Shown: piece by piece, positions 33,301 to 42,729 of the stretch
Position numbering within the stretch: the stretch's first letter is position 1
Layout: each line of letters starts with the position of its first letter
Origin: Corallococcus sp. NCRR
Lineage (GTDB): Bacteria > Myxococcota > Myxococcia > Myxococcales > Myxococcaceae
Assembly: GCF_026965535.1 (NCBI RefSeq)
Contig: NZ_CP114039.1
Span: 9,717,461 to 9,781,460, forward strand
Length of the DNA: 64,000 nucleotides
Direction of reading: 5' to 3'
The notes under the pieces: model-generated
The model's database searches: none
What the model was told of the DNA's origin: nothing
What the model saw: only the letters and a program-made list of their open reading frames with translations
Translations under genes and position numbers: made by a program

Positions 33301-34911
33301 GGGCACTCGGCGAACGAGCGCACGGGCTTCATGAACAACTGGATCCGCACGGGCCTGGGGGACGTGGATCCGGAGGCGAACCCGGAGCGCGCGGTCATCA
33401 CGGTCATCAACAACCGCTGGGACCGCGTGTCGCGCTCGGAGGTCTTCGCGCGCATCATGGTGGAGGACGCGCCCGCGGACCGGCACGTGCTCATCGGCAC
33501 GAACCTGGAGGGCCTCCAGAAGTACGTGCGCGGCGCGTTGGACCGGCACCTCCTGAGCACGGAGGTCGTCGCGGCGGAGGAGGTCTCGAGCCCCGAGGGC
33601 CAGGCCCGCGCGGAGGCACGGCTCGCGAAGGAGCTGGCGAAGCTGAAGGTGCCACGTCCCACGACGGTCACGTTCATGGACCGGCTGGAGCGGTACGCGG
33701 CCGGCGCGGGGCTCCAGGCGACCGCCACGCTGGCGCTGACGTCCGCGGTGGCGAAGGCGCTGGAGGGCGGAGACGACGACGTGGGCGTGGAGAAGGTGCG
33801 CCGCGCGCTGGAGCGCGAGGTGGGCCCGCTCATCGACGAGGCGCTGTCTCCCGCGGCGCGCGCGCTGCCGCAGGCGCTGCCCGAGGTCCTCACGGCCGCG
33901 ACGAAGGACGAGGTGCGCGAGCACGCGCTGTACCTCCTGGCGCGCATGGCGGTGCACGCGCGGCTGAAGGCGCTCCTGCCCCGGGGTGAGGCGGACGCGC
34001 AGGGCCGCGTGAAGGCGTTCCACGCGAAGTTCCGCGACGCGTACAAGGCCATGATGCTGGAGCAGTTGGTCCCGGTGGCCGACTCGCAGGCGACGGGCGA
34101 CCAGGTGGTGGACGCGTGCGCCCGCGCGGTGGCGCCCGGGATGCAGGTGAGCATCATGGGCGCGCAGAACATCAAGGGCACGGGCCTGGACTGGGTGTAC
34201 CGCTGGATGGCGCTGGACCGGGTGACGACGGCGCTGAAGGCGCTGGAGGGCACGTCGGTGGAGGCGCGGCGGCGGGCGCTGGAGTCACTGGAGACGTTCG
34301 ACGACTCGGGCTTCGTGGACGCGGGCCTGGCGCGCACGGTGCTGCCGGGGCTCGTCAGCAAGGCCGCGTCGCCCGACGAAGCGGACCGGCTGCGCAAGCT
34401 GGCGGAGCGCGCGAGGGCGCGGCACGAGCTGAAGATTTCGGCGCTGACGCACACCGCGGCGGGCGGCGCGACGCAGGTGGTGGTGCGCAAGCTGGAGAAG
34501 GTCTTCGACTACCTGGACAGCGTGACGCGCCGCCGGCTGAGCGAGATGTTGCTGGAGGACCTGGAGGCCGGCCGCGTTTCGCACGCGCGCGCGGCGGTGG
34601 AGACGCGCAAGCTGTACGAGCGCCAGAAGGGCGGCTGGCTCTTCCGCGGCCTCAAGAAGCAGCCGAAGCTGGCGCCGGTGGTGGAGGCGCCCACGCCCGT
34701 CATGCCGGCCCCCGCGGAGGCGGTGTTCAAGACGACGGTGGAGCTGCCCAACACCAAGGTCCCGGTGCAGGTGCACCACGTCCCCATGGACACCCACGCA
34801 CTGACGAAGGCCGAGGGCCCCGTGTTGCTGCGCGACGAGCCGATGAAGAAGCAGGGACCGGACGTGCTGGGGTCCGAAGCGGCGGATGACGCCGGCGAGC
34901 CCTTGTCCTGA
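30310..34911 (+). CDS. pgsB: PgsB/CapB poly-gamma-glutamate synthase domain in a very large fusion protein
   Basis: 1533 residues from ATG 30310; a GTG at 30277 and ATG 30331 are alternatives, and none has a strong ribosome site. Residues ~90-400 are helical HEAT-like repeats. A transmembrane segment (~719-741) precedes the PgsB ligase: nucleotide loop WGTRGKSGTERL (GTRGKS at 765-770), FAKTTGSEA (788-796), WECMALQP (841-848), TNAYPDHEDIQGP (867-879) and GGKVVTTED. All are Mur-ligase-like signatures of PgsB/CapB in the correct order and close spacing, and Bacillus PgsB likewise has its membrane helix just before the loop. Bacillus PgsB is ~390 residues, so ~700 residues before and ~450 after are extra. 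It should form ATP-dependent amide bonds at the inner membrane with the PgsC fusion. Confidence 0.9.
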   Translation: MNSSGRDMHLANEPLESQLLEALPPLHRRVRGAQVEVLAQRLVESCPRPAGLDGLAPWLGVALEALETELSAVHAEIVQFTRQHNEALDDAARRQVLVEHIKATVKDRKDRKEDLRALDRWMGFDALRERLEKRRHKLLIEEETALRALTGVLGNTHAQELQPAAVPLARQLLDRAVDAPRAQNRAAALESFRQLARTVPGVAASLPEVGPTLTSLAGQEDVSPFFQAEALRALLTVDSLTGLALLRQRLRAKAPSEKDFLFRRQVLEQCAPLLSEEQRMPLLTEVAHHDPSEYVRMGLCALIAQRPDGQPLLRRLAGLEQVPAVAGQTLSEPSPRVRTAAVLAAVDAALAAPKVKGPALQVLVDVLGRDTDPLVLRVSCERAAALAEALGAAGLGPAHAALLDAVESLATQPGASGPVVEAAAAAAQVLRRVKDPVRQAWTVFLQGRVSKLRPGSRTRIPLQPAPENLPPMPEGPAWLGAILADLSQDGHGLYAERTDKTLTLWHGDRQERRLWRVWHELGRPAPNKRQAFLHTTGRVMSGTLRAHPGHLDEITETLVPGERVHVASQGSWGRHLPTVDDLLDMPLSKDGKVHLFSSHGETVLVPPASRLRRLTNRLKVSKDYRRLASLRLDSLGGEEPRERRRFVEQVERELGVQVRFTPYGQHKQVPPPLATLFHEPEPAPKPTSTLHTPAVLGLQSGFLALLTERIMENEGYFLGMGGNGIAALGLFTAALFSIFLGDTYVKRQSVRKSREKIPLVIGGWGTRGKSGTERLKAALFSGMGFEVFAKTTGSEAMFVHSAPGAGPSEFFIFRPYDKATIWEQKDMVELGARLGTEVFLWECMALQPNFVELLQNDWMKDDFATLTNAYPDHEDIQGPAGINVASVITNFMPNGGKVVTTEDHFLPLFKQAAKEKDTTLLHSAWWEAELIPEEFLALFPYREHPRNMALVATLAEQLGVSRTYALALMAEHVQPEIGVLKVFPPAKVRGRQLQFINGHSANERTGFMNNWIRTGLGDVDPEANPERAVITVINNRWDRVSRSEVFARIMVEDAPADRHVLIGTNLEGLQKYVRGALDRHLLSTEVVAAEEVSSPEGQARAEARLAKELAKLKVPRPTTVTFMDRLERYAAGAGLQATATLALTSAVAKALEGGDDDVGVEKVRRALEREVGPLIDEALSPAARALPQALPEVLTAATKDEVREHALYLLARMAVHARLKALLPRGEADAQGRVKAFHAKFRDAYKAMMLEQLVPVADSQATGDQVVDACARAVAPGMQVSIMGAQNIKGTGLDWVYRWMALDRVTTALKALEGTSVEARRRALESLETFDDSGFVDAGLARTVLPGLVSKAASPDEADRLRKLAERARARHELKISALTHTAAGGATQVVVRKLEKVFDYLDSVTRRRLSEMLLEDLEAGRVSHARAAVETRKLYERQKGGWLFRGLKKQPKLAPVVEAPTPVMPAPAEAVFKTTVELPNTKVPVQVHHVPMDTHALTKAEGPVLLRDEPMKKQGPDVLGSEAADDAGEPLS

Positions 34912-34940
34912 GTCCCCCCGAGACAGAGACCCGAGGAGCG

Positions 34941-36140
34941 ATGTTCATGGAGGAGAGTCCCATCACGGACGCGATGCTCGGGGAGCGCGTCCCTTCCCTC
35001 CCCCGCCTCAAGGCGGTGGAGCCGTTGCCGCACGGGCGCGTGGAGCCCCTGTGCGTGGAGGAGGTCCGGAGTCTCGCGGCCTTCGATGCCTTGGAGGCGG
35101 AGTGGAACGCGCTGGTGAAGCGCGTGGACGACCAGGTGTTCTACCGGCACGAGTTCATGCGCTGCTGGATGGAGCACTTCGCGCCAGGGGCCACACTGCG
35201 CGTCCTCACGGCGAGGAACGCGTTGGGCGTGCTGGTGGGGGTGCTGGGGCTCCAGGAGGAGCAGGGCCACCAGTACGGCGTGCCGGTGCGGCAGTTGTCG
35301 TCGCTGACGAACAAGCACTCGTGCCGCTTCGACCTGGTGGCGGACGAGCCCCGGCGCGCCGCGGTGGCCTTCCTGTCGCATCTGATGGGCGACCCGAGCT
35401 GGCAGGTGCTCCGGCTGTCGGACGTGCCGGAGGGCGGCGCGGCGTGGGAGCTGCTCGACGCGGCGAAGGGCGCGGGGATGCCGTGCGGCGCATGGCCGAG
35501 CTCGCGCTCGCCATACCTGGTGTTGCCCTCCACGGTGGCGGCGTGGACGAAGGGCCGGAGCAACGCGAAGCCGCTGCGGCGAAGGCGCAGGCGCCTGGAG
35601 GAGAAGGGCCGCGTGGAGGTGGAGCGCGTGGCCGAAGTGGAGGGCCTGGGGTCGAAGTTGGAGGAGGCCTTCGCACTGGAACAGAGCGGCTGGAAGGCGC
35701 GGGAGGGAACGGCCATCGCGCAGGCGGAGCACCGGCGCGGCTTCTACACGGGGCTCGCGCGCGTGGCGGCGGAGCGCGGCTGGCTGGGGTTGTACTTCCT
35801 GCGATTGGACTCACGTCCCATCGCGTTCCAGTACGGGCTGGAATACGGCGGTCGCTACCTGGCGATGAAGCCGGGCTACGACGAGTCGTTGGCGGAGGTC
35901 AGCCCGGGGCACCTGCTGACGGAGAACCTGATCCAGGATTGCATTGGAAGAGGCCTGGGTGAGCTGGACCTGTTGGGAGATGATGCTCCCTACAAGCGCG
36001 AGTGGACGGAGCAGGTCCGGCGGCACCACTGGCTGTTCATCTACCGGGACACATGGATGGGGCAGACGTTGCAGCGCTCGAAGTTCCGTTGGGCCCCGGT
36101 GGCGAAAAGGATGGTGGGCAGATGGGTCCGACGGCGCTGA
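34941..36140 (+). CDS. FemAB/BcsL(CelD)-like GNAT acyltransferase
   Basis: 399 residues, start ATG 34941 with GAGGAG six bases upstream. It belongs to the acyltransferase family related to FemAB peptidyl transferases and BcsL/CelD (Acetyltransf_6): EWNALVKRVDDQVFYRHEFM near the start, a basic stretch KPLRRRRRRLEEKGRVEVE, then the signature block EQSGWKAREGTAI, GWLGLYFLRLDSRPIAFQYG, MKPGYDESLAEVSPGHLLTE and GELDLLGDDAPYKREWT. Such enzymes add acyl or aminoacyl groups to polysaccharides or peptide-like polymers. It sits 29 bases after the PgsB gene, so it probably modifies the polymer or its precursor. Its stop lies 19 bases inside the next gene. Confidence 0.85.
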   Translation: MFMEESPITDAMLGERVPSLPRLKAVEPLPHGRVEPLCVEEVRSLAAFDALEAEWNALVKRVDDQVFYRHEFMRCWMEHFAPGATLRVLTARNALGVLVGVLGLQEEQGHQYGVPVRQLSSLTNKHSCRFDLVADEPRRAAVAFLSHLMGDPSWQVLRLSDVPEGGAAWELLDAAKGAGMPCGAWPSSRSPYLVLPSTVAAWTKGRSNAKPLRRRRRRLEEKGRVEVERVAEVEGLGSKLEEAFALEQSGWKAREGTAIAQAEHRRGFYTGLARVAAERGWLGLYFLRLDSRPIAFQYGLEYGGRYLAMKPGYDESLAEVSPGHLLTENLIQDCIGRGLGELDLLGDDAPYKREWTEQVRRHHWLFIYRDTWMGQTLQRSKFRWAPVAKRMVGRWVRRR

Positions 36141-36559
36141 CGTTCTACCGGGCCGCGAAGCGGCTCCAGGCGCTCCCGAAGCTCGCGAGCATGGTGGCCA
36201 CGGTGGGCGACCGCCTCCACAACAGCCACGTGGACAGGAAGGCCGTGCTGCACCCCACGGTGGAGCTGGGCTACGGAGGCATCGGCGTCATCATCGCGCC
36301 GGGCGTGGAGATTGGAGAGAGGAGCTTCATCTCCCAGAACGTGAGCCTGGAGCCCCTGCCCGGCCGTGTCGGCGTGCCCCGCGTGGGCCGCGACGTCTTC
36401 ATCGGCGTGGGCGCCCAGATTCTGGGCCCGGTGGTGATTGGCGACGGCGCCAAGGTGGGCGCCAACGCCATCGTGCTGGAGGACGTGGCGCCCGGAGCCA
36501 CCGTGGCGGGGATTCCGGCGAAGGAATTGAAGCAGAAGGCGCCGCCCACGGGGACGTGA
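36122..36559 (+). CDS. left-handed beta-helix acetyltransferase (serine O-acetyltransferase-like)
   Basis: 145 residues starting at ATG 36122, inside the end of the upstream gene. Hexapeptide repeats run from ~45 to ~135 (VIIAPGVEIGERSFISQNVS, VGRDVFIGVGAQILGPVVIG, DGAKVGANAIVLEDVAPGAT), closing with VAGIPAKELK as in CysE/NodL/LacA enzymes. The N-terminal helical domain of true CysE is absent, so this is more likely a sugar, amino acid or polymer O-acetyltransferase than a cysteine-biosynthesis enzyme. It uses acetyl-CoA in the cytoplasm. Last gene of the polymer operon; it converges on the next gene with only four bases between stops and no terminator visible. Confidence 0.88.
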   Translation: MGPTALTFYRAAKRLQALPKLASMVATVGDRLHNSHVDRKAVLHPTVELGYGGIGVIIAPGVEIGERSFISQNVSLEPLPGRVGVPRVGRDVFIGVGAQILGPVVIGDGAKVGANAIVLEDVAPGATVAGIPAKELKQKAPPTGT

Positions 36560-36563
36560 GGCG

Positions 36564-37622
36564 TCACTCGCCCTTGGGCATCTTCAGCGCCATCGCGACC
36601 AGCGAGAGGGTCAGGTCCTCGGGCTGGTAGGGCTTGAAGGGGTTGAGCGTCGTTCCGGTCGAGTCCAGGTGATCCAGGCCGGACAGGGTCACGGACTTGG
36701 AGCCGGGGATGAACGCGTCCTGCGGGAGCACCAGGCCGTCGGACTTCACGCCGTAGCGCTGCTGCATGTACTCCTCCATGAGGAAGAGCGGCGACGTGGG
36801 GTTCGCGGTGGTGGAGGCCATGGACACGGTGGGGATGCCCGGCGGCATCGGGTGCTTGGCCAGGAACTCCTTGCGCGCGTCGTACGTCAGGTCCTCACCG
36901 GCCTGGATGCTGCCACCGAGCGCCTCGACCGCGCCGCCCACGCCGTAGCGCACGAGCGGGTTGTCCAGCAGGTCCTGCGCCATGGGCGAGCCGCCGTAGG
37001 GCGACTGGATGGTGACCAGCGCGCGAACGTGCTCCTGGAGCTCCGGGTACATGGACAGCGCCGCCGCGGAGTCCAGGCCGCCCTTGCTGTGGCCGATGAG
37101 CACCACCTGCTTGCCGTTCTTGGAGGCCTCGAGCACGGCCTGACGGACGATGGCGGCGTTGTGCTCCACGCCCATGTCCGTGTCCACGGGCACGCGGCCG
37201 ACCTGGAGGCCCTGCGCTTCGAGCGCGTCCAGGTTCTTGTCGAAGTAGAGCTGCTTGGGCGCGGCCTCGGAGAGCAGCCCGCCCACCGCCAGGAACACGC
37301 AGTCCTTGGCCTCGGGGGGCATCACGTTCTGGCCCGCGCGCACGGCCTGGTTGAGCTTCATGAACTCCGCGGTGGAGTCCTTCGCCGGCGGATACGCCTT
37401 CTGGATCCAGCCGATCTTGTCCGCCTCGCCCTTGCCGGGCCAGGGGATGGGAAGGCGCAGGGCATTGGCCTGCTGCAACCCCGCCGGAGCACCCGAAGTG
37501 AAGCTGTCGCCCTTCACGATGGCGTTGAAGCCCTGCGCGCCCTTGGCCCGGGCAGGAGACTCCGGAGCGACCCGCGTCTGCGTGGACGGCGTGAGGCTGG
37601 AAGGACGCGTGACCTGGACCAT
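36564..37622 (-). CDS. alpha/beta-hydrolase (lipase-like), no signal peptide
   Basis: 352 residues. The serine nucleophile sits in a strong elbow VVLIGHSKGGLDSAAAL (GHSKG near residue 177). The acid is probably in the VKSDGLVLPQDAF region, and the His in SGLDHLDS (near 315), giving a plausible Ser-Asp-His triad. The N-terminal ~50 residues are Ser/Thr/Pro-rich and lack a hydrophobic core, so the protein is either cytosolic or exported by a non-Sec route. Substrate unknown; the fold and GxSxG elbow resemble triacylglycerol lipases and PGAP1-like hydrolases. It is transcribed towards the polymer operon and divergent from the histidine kinase gene. Confidence 0.8.
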   Translation of the reverse strand: MVQVTRPSSLTPSTQTRVAPESPARAKGAQGFNAIVKGDSFTSGAPAGLQQANALRLPIPWPGKGEADKIGWIQKAYPPAKDSTAEFMKLNQAVRAGQNVMPPEAKDCVFLAVGGLLSEAAPKQLYFDKNLDALEAQGLQVGRVPVDTDMGVEHNAAIVRQAVLEASKNGKQVVLIGHSKGGLDSAAALSMYPELQEHVRALVTIQSPYGGSPMAQDLLDNPLVRYGVGGAVEALGGSIQAGEDLTYDARKEFLAKHPMPPGIPTVSMASTTANPTSPLFLMEEYMQQRYGVKSDGLVLPQDAFIPGSKSVTLSGLDHLDSTGTTLNPFKPYQPEDLTLSLVAMALKMPKGE

Positions 37623-37865
37623 GAGGGGACCTCGGAAGGGGGAGCCGAGTTGAGCAGCAGGGAGGCTTGCCTACATTGTCGGTCAATGGCGCCGGGAGTT
37701 GCGTGCCCGTTCCAAGTCCGTGAGAAGCCAAGACTCTGGGCGCGTGGCGCGGTGCGGCGCCCGCATGACGCGGGATGAGCGGCGTCCTCGCAGGCATGCG
37801 TTCAGCGCTGAACGGCTTCAGGCCGCCACGGTGTTGTTGTGTCCCCATCAAAGGTACCAAGCCCC
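37623..37865. promoter_or_regulatory. divergent intergenic region, lipase-like gene / histidine kinase gene
   Basis: 243 bases without a gene; both neighbours read outwards, so two promoters are expected. The plus strand carries CTTGCCTACATT at 37666, with TACATT resembling a -10 box. The same 11 bases CTTGCCTACAT recur at 39292 upstream of alaS. No confident -35 pair was found. Confidence 0.3.
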
Positions 37866-39236
37866 ATGAACCTCCCCCTGCGTCCGAGTGGCATTCCCGC
37901 GGTGGGGGACCTGCCCTGGGGCTCCCACTTCTGTCAGTTCTACGGCGACCGGGATGACCTCGTGGACTCGCTGGTCCCCTATTTCAAGGCGGGCCTGGAG
38001 AACAACGAGCACTGCCTGTGGGTCACCTCCGAGCCGTTCGGCGCTTCGGATGCCCGGACGATGCTGCGCGACGCCGTGCCCGACCTGGAGCAGCGCATGG
38101 CCCGGGGGCAGATCGAGATCATCGACCATCGCGACTGGTACATGCAGGCCGGGAGCAAGAGCGCCGACGAGGTGCTCCAGGGCTGGGTGGACCGGCACGG
38201 ACGGGCGCTTTCGCAGGGATACGCGGGGCTGCGCCTGACGGGGAACACCTACTGGCTGGAGCGCCAGGACTGGTCCGGCTTCGTCGATTACGAAGCCCGC
38301 GTCACCGACACCTTCAAGAGTCACAACATCATCGGGATGTGCAGCTACTGCCTGGACCGGTGCGTCCCGATGGACGTGCTCGACGTGGTCCGCAACCACC
38401 AGTTCGCGCTCATCCGGCAGGCCGGCGAATGGGGGCTCATCGAGAGCGCGTCGATGAAGAGCGCGAAGGCGGAGCTGCACAAGCTCAACGCCGAGCTCGA
38501 GCAGCGCGTGCGGGAGCGGACGGCGGAGCTCCAGCTCGCGCTCCAGATGCGCGAGGAGTTCCTCTCCGTCGCGTCGCATGAGCTGAAGACGCCCATCACC
38601 TCGCTCCAGCTCTACATGGAGAACCTGCTTCGGGCCAACCAGCGAGGCTCCCTGACGCCCGACAAGGCGACACCCAAGCTCCTCAAGGCCCAGGAGCAGT
38701 GCCGGCGCCTGGAGAACCTCATCAACAAGATGCTCGACGTCTCGCGGGCCTCCGCATCGGAGGAGCCGCTGCCCATCGAGCCCGAGGAGGTGGACCTCGC
38801 GGAGGTGGCGAGGAGCGTGGGCGAGGTCTTCGTCGAAGGGCTCCAGCGCGCCGGCTGTGAGCTGCGCCTGCGGGCGGACCACCCGGCTGTCGGCCACTGG
38901 GACCGGATGCGCCTGGAGCAGGTGGTGACGAACCTGCTGTCCAACGCCATCAAGTACGCGCCGGGAGCCCCCGTGGAGCTGGCGGTGCACGCCAGCGGAG
39001 ACCGCGCGACGCTGGTGGTCCGCGACGGCGGGTCCGGCATCCCCGAGGAAGCCCAGCAGCGCGTCTTCGAGCGGTTCGTCCAGCTCTCCCCCAAGTCCCA
39101 CGCCGGGGGTTTCGGGCTGGGGCTGTGGATTGTCCGCAGCATCGTGGACTCACACGGCGGAAGCATCCACCTGGCGAGCAGGCCGGGCGAGGGAACGACC
39201 TTCACGGTCGAGCTTCCGTCCCGGCGGAGCGCCTAG
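37866..39236 (+). CDS. sensor histidine kinase with N-terminal MEDS domain
   Basis: 456 residues from ATG 37866 (a GTG at 37839 is less likely). Residues ~15-175 match the MEDS/DcmR-type sensory domain: HFCQFYGDRDDLVDSLVPYF, GLENNEHCLWVTSEPF, YMQAGSKSADEVLQGW, GLRLTGNTYWLERQDWSGF, and CSYCLDRC. A coiled coil (ELHKLNAELEQRVRERTAEL) leads to the kinase core: H-box FLSVASHELKTPITSLQLY, N-box EQVVTNLLSNAIKYA, G1 VVRDGGSGIPEE and G2 GFGLGLWIVRSIVDSHGG. No transmembrane segment, so it is cytoplasmic. MEDS domains are thought to sense small organic ligands or redox state; four cysteines or more are present in the sensor part. No response regulator is adjacent, so it is an orphan, as is common in myxobacteria. 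Confidence 0.92.
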   Translation: MNLPLRPSGIPAVGDLPWGSHFCQFYGDRDDLVDSLVPYFKAGLENNEHCLWVTSEPFGASDARTMLRDAVPDLEQRMARGQIEIIDHRDWYMQAGSKSADEVLQGWVDRHGRALSQGYAGLRLTGNTYWLERQDWSGFVDYEARVTDTFKSHNIIGMCSYCLDRCVPMDVLDVVRNHQFALIRQAGEWGLIESASMKSAKAELHKLNAELEQRVRERTAELQLALQMREEFLSVASHELKTPITSLQLYMENLLRANQRGSLTPDKATPKLLKAQEQCRRLENLINKMLDVSRASASEEPLPIEPEEVDLAEVARSVGEVFVEGLQRAGCELRLRADHPAVGHWDRMRLEQVVTNLLSNAIKYAPGAPVELAVHASGDRATLVVRDGGSGIPEEAQQRVFERFVQLSPKSHAGGFGLGLWIVRSIVDSHGGSIHLASRPGEGTTFTVELPSRRSA

Positions 39237-39373
39237 GCCGCCAGGCCACCCACAGGGGCCCTGGCCGCTCCCCTGCCCTCCTGTCGTCAGCCTTGCCTAC
39301 ATGGGTCGTCCCCAGGGGGATGACCCGTCCAGGAACTGCTGCGCCCGGCCCTCTTGTGGCATATACCCACACC

Positions 39374-42063
<2,690 letters not shown>

Positions 42064-42067
<4 letters not shown>

Positions 42068-42729
42068 GTCCCCGCGCCTCATCCCGCACCCTGGCGTTCC
42101 TGACGGCGGCCCTCCTCGTGGGGGGCTGCACGAAGGAGGCCTCCACGTCCGAAGAGGGCCAGGAAGCCGACGCGCGCACGCTCCAGAAGCTGCGCGCGGA
42201 GGCGGACCGGGTGAAGCAGGGCGGCGCCGTGGCCACGCGTCCACAGCCGCCCCAGCGCGAGCCGGAGGAGTCCAAGCTGGCGGGCCTGGCCGCGGGAATG
42301 GGCGACAGCGGCCCGCGCAAGCTGCGGCTGCCCGAGCGCAACGACACCGTGCACGTGGACACGGTGGCGATGAAGGTGACGGGGCTGGAGGCGTCGCACT
42401 CGGTGAAGGGCTCCGGCAAGGCGGGGCTGAGCCTCACGACGGAGGACCTGTTCCTGCGCGTGGAGCTCATCACCCAGAACGTGGGCGGGATGCCCGCGCC
42501 GCTGTCGCTGGAGGGCGTGAGCATCACGGACGCGAAGGGGCAGACGTATCCGCTGGCGCGTGACGCGCAGGCGGTGGCCGGCACGAAGCCCCTGCCCACC
42601 ACGTGGGAGCCCTCGCAGCGCGCGGAAGTGGCGCTGCTGTTCGAGGTGCCGCCAGACGCCGTGCAAGACGATGGGCTGGCGCTCGTGGTGCAGGGCTCCG
42701 GCGGGGACGTGCGGATCCCCTTGCGATGA
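42064..42729 (+). CDS. lipoprotein with DUF4352-like Ig fold
   Basis: 221 residues from a GTG overlapping the alaS stop. The lipoprotein signal is TLAFLTAALLVGGC with lipobox VGGC near residue 21, followed by a charged linker (EEGQEADARTLQKLRAEADR). The C-terminal domain (~95-221) alternates beta strands: MKVTGLEASHSVKGSG, DLFLRVELITQNVGGMPAPL, VSITDAKGQTYPLARDAQ, EVALLFEVPPDAV. This resembles DUF4352/TRF2-like immunoglobulin folds, which often occur in lipoproteins of unknown role. No catalytic residues. It overlaps the next gene by four bases (ATGA), so it is probably made together with the PilZ-Hsp70 protein. Confidence 0.75.

Noticed and set aside
30010..34023. 1337-codon open frame on the minus strand opposite the PgsB fusion
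   Set aside because: Arg/His/Leu-rich low-complexity translation with no domain; it is a third-position GC shadow of the real plus-strand gene, which has clear PgsB motifs.
36122..36559. True cysE (serine O-acetyltransferase of cysteine synthesis)
   Set aside because: It lacks the N-terminal helical domain of CysE and lies in a polymer operon, so only a CysE-like acetyltransferase is claimed.
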